Origin: Diphasiastrum complanatum
Taxonomy: Eukaryota; Streptophyta; Lycopodiopsida; Lycopodiales; Lycopodiaceae
Assembly: GCA_029204225.1 (NCBI GenBank)
Contig: CM055098.1
Span: 52,470,728 to 52,534,727, forward strand
Direction: 5' to 3'
Length of the DNA stretch: 64,000 nucleotides
Below the pieces are notes generated by a model, which worked only from the letters and a program-made list of their open reading frames with translations, was not told the origin of the DNA and ran no database searches. This document shows positions 58,218 to 64,000 of the stretch, one piece after another. Every line of letters starts with the position of its first letter. Positions within the stretch are counted from its first letter, which is position 1. Made by a program: the position numbers and the translations under genes.

Positions 58218-60687
58218 TGGGTGTAACATATAGTTTCAGGCGCAAATCGCTTGCTTGTGTTCAAATGCTTCCTTGATTTCTGATAGATCACATTTTTCTA
58301 TCTTTGATCTAGTTTGAACATGTCAAAGCTAGAAATCATTTGGGTAAAAATGCCCATCCGTAGTCACTTTCTTTCGTTTGAGTTTAAAATTACATCAATT
58401 TCTGTGGTTGTCTACAGGAAGCAGAGAGTTATCTTTTGATTTAAAATTTTTTACAATAAAGTACTTCTATCAAACCTAGGTCCTTCAAGTTTTGTGTTGT
58501 ATCAATCAAGATCAATATCTGTTCATATATTTGTATCGCTTACAGTAAGTAAGAATCCCAATGACAATCATGCTGGTACAAAAATCAAGTATCATGCGAA
58601 TCATATAGGTGAAGTTTTTTAGCACTTCGGTGTATCGTTGTTCTATGTTTTGTCATATTTATGAAACCACATCGGTTAGATGCAGCTTGCAAGCATATTT
58701 GGAAAACGTTTGTATCAAGGAAGTGTTCTCAATGTGTGTTTGCGGGTGTTTTTATAAACTTGAATCTTTTTGAATTCTTAGAATAGATAGTCTTAATTGT
58801 TCACGTGTCTTACCTTTGTTAAGCCTGTGACCAGAAACTAAGTGTACGTAGTGACCAAATAGATTGTGTTTTAAGTGATCAGATTTTGATGATAGCTAAG
58901 GTTTTGTTGTAGTTTCTTAATTTTTTCTTTGTTAGAATATTGGCCTTTTGTGATCAAAACCATCTATGGAGGCTCACTACTACCACTTTTCACCTTAAGG
59001 TCATTTCTAAGTTCAAATGGCATTTGTTGGTCCATACAAATAGTATTCAAAGTTGTAGCCATACGTCATACAGAGGGTCATCTATATCGATTTTTGAGTT
59101 GACTTCAGTTCAGTAATTTCCTTATCCACTTTGTCATTTTGTTATTGGTTTGATCAGCATGTTTATGTTTCCTTTGTATACATTTGCAAATCTTCCAGTC
59201 CTATTACTGCTTATGTTGTTTTGGTCACGAATTTACAGTCACGGAATTTGAAGTCACCAACTTCACAACTAAAGAAATCAGGACAGTGAAGCCATTAGAA
59301 AAGCTTAGTCTGTATATTATTAAATTGACTTATCTATATTTGAAAAATGATGTGTGCAGGTAATAGAAAATGGTATAGAATGTACACTTGTTAGCCTCTA
59401 ACAATATCCATACGATGCACCCGTGAAAAGGAATGAATGCCAGAGTAGAGCTGAATGACAAATCTGTAGGACATGTGCAATTGCCATGAAAATTTTGCAA
59501 GTACAAGAGAACTTTCAAGCAGGGAGTTGTTTAGTACTTCCTTTGCTCTCCATGAGTTAGGGGATCAACTCCAATCCTCCACACAGATGAGGGCATGCAA
59601 GACAAATAAGAGAACTTTGATTATATTTGTTGTAGAGATATCTCTGTATCAATTACTAGTGTATGAACGTACAAAATGATGTAAATATGAAACAATTGTC
59701 TGAGCAAACCTGTAATTTCCCAGAATACCACCAATGACTGAAGAATGCAAACAACATCACAAAATGTATGACAAAGTCTATACCAAAAGAGGAGCCAAGT
59801 TGAAGACTCCACTGTCATAAATTGATATTTGTGCTTTCATCTATAATGCTATGGTCATAGCTCAAATGATTATAAATATGATGCAATGGCACCAACAAAA
59901 AGATGATAATAAAGAGTTGACATGAACACGTATATGTCATAGCGAAAGTAATTTGTTATAGGTGACGTATGCTTGCCGTAAATAGCAATAACACTAGACT
60001 AGATGTAGTAGCTTTTAGGGTTTAGGGTTTACTTGAATAAATGGTCCAAGAGTCGATAAATATACGGTGGGCTTTGTTAAGGGAGAATTAGATTCACTTT
60101 AAGTAGGAGGGTTTAGCTAAGACAATTAATTCTTGGAGAGAATTTTGTATAAATGAGTTTTGTATGCATGTATAAAGCTTGCATTGTAAGGATTTTGAGT
60201 CAAATGCTATGAAGAGTAATCCATTCATCTCTTTTAAAACATGGAAGTGGATTGTTCTCAAACCTTCCAACATCCCTATTCACTTCACTAGTCAACACAA
60301 TTTGCAATGATGCCTTAGATAGTCATAATGAATGGGTCAAATGTGCAGAACTATCAAATATCAACTTGAGGCCAAATTGGAGTACATTCAAATAGATTGA
60401 CCAAGGGTCAAAGTTAGAGACCACATGTGAGAAAATCACGCGGATGGGATTGAGCCGGTACAAATGCAATTGTTATATCATTTTGATGCATATTTCATAA
60501 GACTCTGGTAGTTGTCAAGATAGTTAATCTAGACCATTGATTTGATCGACGATGGAGATCTAGGGCCTAATTCTACTTCTAGACTCTATTTGTGACCTAC
60601 TATAGTCATAAATAGGTTGAGACACTGTTATTATGTATCTCTCTCAATTGGTTATGAATTGAAGAGAAGGAAGTGGCTACACATTGT

Positions 60688-60689
<2 letters not shown>
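58218..60689. other. Intergenic, no recognisable gene
   Basis: AT-rich sequence. The first ~250 bases are probably the 3' untranslated region of the preceding gene. A short telomere-like TTTAGGGTTTAGGGTTTA lies near 60,014. No ORF is convincing. Confidence 0.4.

Positions 60690-60765
<76 letters not shown>
60690..60765 (+). repeat. (CT)38 microsatellite
   Basis: Uninterrupted CT, just upstream of the copia LTR. Confidence 0.97.
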
Positions 60766-60768
<3 letters not shown>

Positions 60769-60849
60769 CAAGTCTTGGTACAATAATGAAGTGGTTTTCC
60801 ATGGATGAGGTCTTCATTATGTGAAAGATTTCAACTAGTTTAGTCTAGA

Positions 60850-61133
60850 TTGGTCGTAGTTTGATAAATTGCCAAATACACAATTGAGGCCAATTTTCAT
60901 ATTAGACTTAGAGTTTGACTTTTCAAAGTTATATTAGTCTAAAAGCATTTGAATAAACACTTTTTGAAAGTGTGGGAAAGTGTAGTACACGAGTTTTAGA
61001 AAATTCAAATTTGAGTAGTAGAAACATTGAATCTAGTCACAAAAATAGTAAGGTTTTTCATTATGGAGGGAAACCAAAGTTTCAAATTAGGTTTGGACCT
61101 GCTATAAAAAGATGTAACTCATGGGAAGAGACA

Positions 61134-61225
<92 letters not shown>

Positions 61226-61533
61226 ATGCTTATACATGAGTTCTCTTCGATTCATCTATCCATTACTGCACTATATTTGTGATATCTTGCAATCTTGTGT
61301 GTAGAATGCTTATTTTATGCTATTTTCGGATCCACACATGTGAAATACAATAGGGTACTGTTTTTGTATGGAGACAACAACTTCATATCTCATGTTTGAT
61401 TTTTGATCAGGTTGCATCTCTTTCATTGAGTAGATGTTGATTTTTCTATATTGGCAAGATTGGTAGAGGTGATCTATTTCTAACCAAAGATTAGGTTATG
61501 GAATTCGATCTTAAATGATCTGAAATTCTTCAC
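60850..61533 (+). repeat. 5' LTR of copia C
   Basis: It ends directly before the primer-binding site at 61,535. It contains CTGCTATAAAA (TATA-like, 61,099) and a CT array. It is homologous in block order to 28,290-28,960. The left edge is approximate and no right partner is in the window. Confidence 0.6.
61137..61222 (+). repeat. (TC)43 microsatellite inside the LTR
   Basis: It lies about 35 bases after the TATA-like box, probably within the transcribed LTR leader. It is absent from the related LTR at 28.5 kb. Confidence 0.95.
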
Positions 61534-61534
61534 A

Positions 61535-61546
61535 TGGTATCAAAGC
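61535..61546 (+). promoter_or_regulatory. Primer-binding site, one mismatch
   Basis: TGGTATCAAAGC differs from the usual TGGTATCAGAGC by one base. Confidence 0.75.
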
Positions 61547-62127
61547 TTGTGTTGTAGGTTTGAAAGGATCAAGCACATCTATCAAGGATTTGGAGAAGAT
61601 ATCAATGCTAGAGCATGCTAGATTGACTTCTACTCAAAAATCAAGTTTCTTGCATATGTAGGATCTTTTGTAGATCAAAACTCATTTTAGGTTATTGAAC
61701 TTGAGGAATTCTGATTTCACACCATACTTGCTGAAAATAGCCGATTTTGGATGCATTAGGAAGGTCTCACTTGAGGCTACAAGATTCATTATCAAGTTAT
61801 TGGCAATTGCATGTAGAATTTAAAATATTCAATTTTTTTGTGATTTTGTCAAAACCCTAATTTTGATTGGATCTCTGTTTTGTCAGATTACTGAACTTCA
61901 TTAGAGTGTGTTTCAATCTTAGGAAGTGGCAAGAGTCATTAGATTGAGGATAGATCATAGGTTGAAGATTTCTACATTCTAAGTGTTGATTTGCTAGATA
62001 TAAGTGCTAGAAGAGAATTGAGAGGTTCCATATATTTGTGATTTCTTTTTGGAAACATTTGTTGTATTTCAAAAGAGTGCTTTGTGCATTGGAACAGGTT
62101 GAAAGAGAAGGATCAAGTCATTGCAAC
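61547..62127 (+). other. Leader of copia C
   Basis: About 580 bases of AT-rich untranslated sequence between the PBS and the gag ATG. No gene is visible. Confidence 0.5.
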
Positions 62128-63505
62128 ATGGCTACATCAAGTGGATACATGTTGAAAGGCAATGATAAGCTTACCTCAAGAAACTATTCATTGTGGAAAG
62201 TGAGGATGAAATCACTTCTTGAGATGAATGATGTTTTGGATATGGTTGTAGGTTTGGAAGAGAGGCCAACAACACAACAAGAACAATTGAGTTATGACAA
62301 GAGAGCTAAAAGAGCTCTACACATGATAAAGATGAATGTTACCAATGAACTTCTCAAGGAAATTGGTAAGAGTACTTCATCAAAGAATGCTTGGGATTTA
62401 TTAAAGAAGCTTTATGAATCTAAGTTTTCCTCTAGAGTGTTGACCTTAAGAAGGCAAATATTTCAAAGTTTGAAAAAGAGTAAAGAAAGTCCAAATATTT
62501 TTGTTTTGAGAGTGAAGGCTTTGAATGATGAGTTATCTTGCATTGATGAGCGCATTAAGGAAGGAGAGCTTGTTCAAGTTATTCTTAATGGTTTGTTGGA
62601 TGCTCATGCTAACATCGTACAAAGTCTTGCCATTCAAAGAACTTTGCCAAGTTTGATTGATCTTCCAGAGATTTCGATCGATGAAGAATATAGGCTTCAA
62701 ACAAGAGGTGAATCTTCATCAACATCTCAAGTTGGAGAGGAGGCTATGTTCATCAAGGGCAAATCCAAGGGCAAAAAAAGAGCAAGTGGTCTAAAGGGCA
62801 AGATCAAGGGGAGGCTTCTTCAAATGGCAAAAAGAAAGATAAGTCAAAGCTAGAGTGCTTCTATTGTGGTATCAAAGGACACTTTGCAAGTGAGTGCTAC
62901 AAGAAGAAGAGAGATCAAGGAGACAAGCAAGGTAATCATAGTTTGGATGTTCAAGATGCAAATGATGATGCTTTTGTGATGTCTTTATGTATGCTTGCTA
63001 ATGATGGAGATCTAGATCCATGGTGGATTGATAGTGGAGCAAGTTCACACATGACTTTTCACAAAGAGTACTTCACTTTTTTGTTGGCATATGGAGATGA
63101 CAAGAGGGTGATCTACACGACTACTGATGGTGAGTATGCAATCAAAGGGATTGGCACAATTCCTATTTCTCTATCTAAAAATAAGAATGTTCATTTGGAA
63201 GATGTTTTGTTCATTCCATCTATTACCAAGAATTTACTTAGTGTGAATTAATTGCTAAGTAAAGGCCTCAAAGTTGAGTTTGATGGAGATGCTTTTATGA
63301 TCAAATGGAAGGATATCTTGATTGAAAAAAGTAAAAGACAAGAGAAGTTGTTCAAACTATATGCTTGTGTTATTGCTAACCAAGTTGGATGTATTGCAAG
63401 AGAGCAAATACCTATTCAAGAGGTTTGGCATATAAGAATGGGACACCTCAACTTCAAGTCATTGAAAGTAATGGCTAGTAAGCAAGTTGTCACAAGTGGG
63501 TATCA
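62128..63505 (+). pseudogene. copia C gag, protease and pre-integrase
   Basis: Gag starts at ATG 62,128 (MATSSGYMLKGNDKLTSRNYS) and shows SLWKVRMKSLLE, SSKNAWDLLKKLYESKF and ERIKEGELVQVILNGLLDAHAN. A frameshift near 62,810 leads to the zinc knuckle CFYCGIKGHFASEC. Then come the protease active site WWIDSGASSHMT, DVLFIPSITKNLLSVN with a TAA at 63,249-63,251, and the pre-integrase VWHIRMGHLNFKSLKVM. It stops abruptly at about 63,505. Gag is otherwise uninterrupted and is closely related to the minus-strand fragment at 35.6-37.3 kb. Confidence 0.9.
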
Positions 63506-63518
63506 GGTTCCAACAAAG

Positions 63519-63531
63519 TGGTATCAGAGCC
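63519..63531 (+). promoter_or_regulatory. Primer-binding site of copia G
   Basis: TGGTATCAGAGCC. No LTR lies before it; copia C pre-integrase sequence runs almost up to it. Confidence 0.85.
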
Positions 63532-63641
63532 ACAAGTTATTGGATTACTAGAGTCTAGGAATTATAATAGAACTTAACACGTTTTTTGTTCTATAGTGCT
63601 GATTCATTTAGTTTGTGTTTTATCTCTGCTACTCAATTACA

Positions 63642-64000
63642 ATGGAAGGTTCAACCTCAAAGATCCACCTCAGCAACAAATTCAACGGAGATGACTTCCA
63701 CATGTGGAAGTTTAAGATGAGGATGATCTTGATCGAGAAGGAACTTTGGGGATATGTAAACGGTTCAATAGCCAAACTAGCAGAACCCGAACAACTTCCA
63801 ACTTGGGAAGCAAAGGATGGCAAGGCTCTTGCCATTGTATCAATAAACCTGTAGGACACTCAAATCGCTCATGTATCCAACTGTGTCACCTCCAAATAAG
63901 CATGGGATAGACCTCAGATGTTTCCACTTGGCTCTTCTTGAGGAAGAAGATACTGACGCTCAGAATGAGTGAAGGCACCTCGGTCAACGACCATCTGAAT
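63642..64000 (+). pseudogene. copia G gag, partial
   Basis: It starts at ATG 63,642 (MEGSTSKIHLSNKFNGDDFH, then MWKFKMRMILIEKELWGYV), a typical copia gag N-terminus. A TAG at 63,852-63,854 and another stop follow; the frame-broken continuation (DTQIAHVSNCVTSK, then a shifted LRMSEGTSVNDHL) reaches the window edge. Confidence 0.85.

Overview
The window is nuclear DNA of a land plant, most likely a seed plant. The evidence is interleaved Ty3/gypsy elements of the Athila/Tat type and Ty1/copia elements with plant primer-binding sites (initiator-Met tRNA, and one of tRNA-Asp type). There are also long CT/GA microsatellites and two host loci with plant-style organisation: kilobase introns with GT/AG ends and a telo-box next to a start codon. 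I see no rRNA, tRNA or CRISPR. I cannot name the species.

Layout. 0.2-7.7 kb: decayed gypsy element 1, minus strand (gag, two protease-like domains, RT, RNase H, integrase, then a large extra ORF region in the env position). 8.0-15.9 kb: gypsy element 2, minus strand, with the same layout plus two minisatellite arrays between pol and the extra ORF. 16.0-17.5 kb: truncated copia, plus strand. 20.0-22.4 kb: degenerate gypsy, minus strand. 22.76-23.88 kb: an intact RNA 3'-terminal phosphate cyclase (RtcA-type) gene. 26.7-28.3 kb: gypsy leader and gag remnant. 28.3-29.0 kb: LTR-like sequence. 30.69-34.09 kb: internally deleted copia with non-TG/CA LTR ends and a 5-bp target duplication. 35.6-38.9 kb: mosaic of copia gag and integrase pieces on both strands. 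40.1-48.2 kb: copia A with copia B (42,263-48,002, TSD AAAAG) nested in its 3' LTR. 48.79-52.01 kb: non-coding LTR element (TSD CTAAC). 53.08-58.22 kb: a three-exon host gene for a charged 324-residue protein of unknown function. 60.8-64.0 kb: a copia LTR, PBS and gag-protease segment that breaks off and is followed at once by the PBS and gag of a second copia.

The two host genes appear to be single-copy sequences in a matrix of nested, mostly broken retroelements. The most unusual material is the env-position protein shared by the two gypsy elements (globular N-terminus, Ser/Thr/Pro linker, coiled coil with a shared K-V-N-Q motif), the tandem protease domains of element 1, and the phased 51-bp coding minisatellite of element 2. 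I found no convincing new defence or metabolic system.
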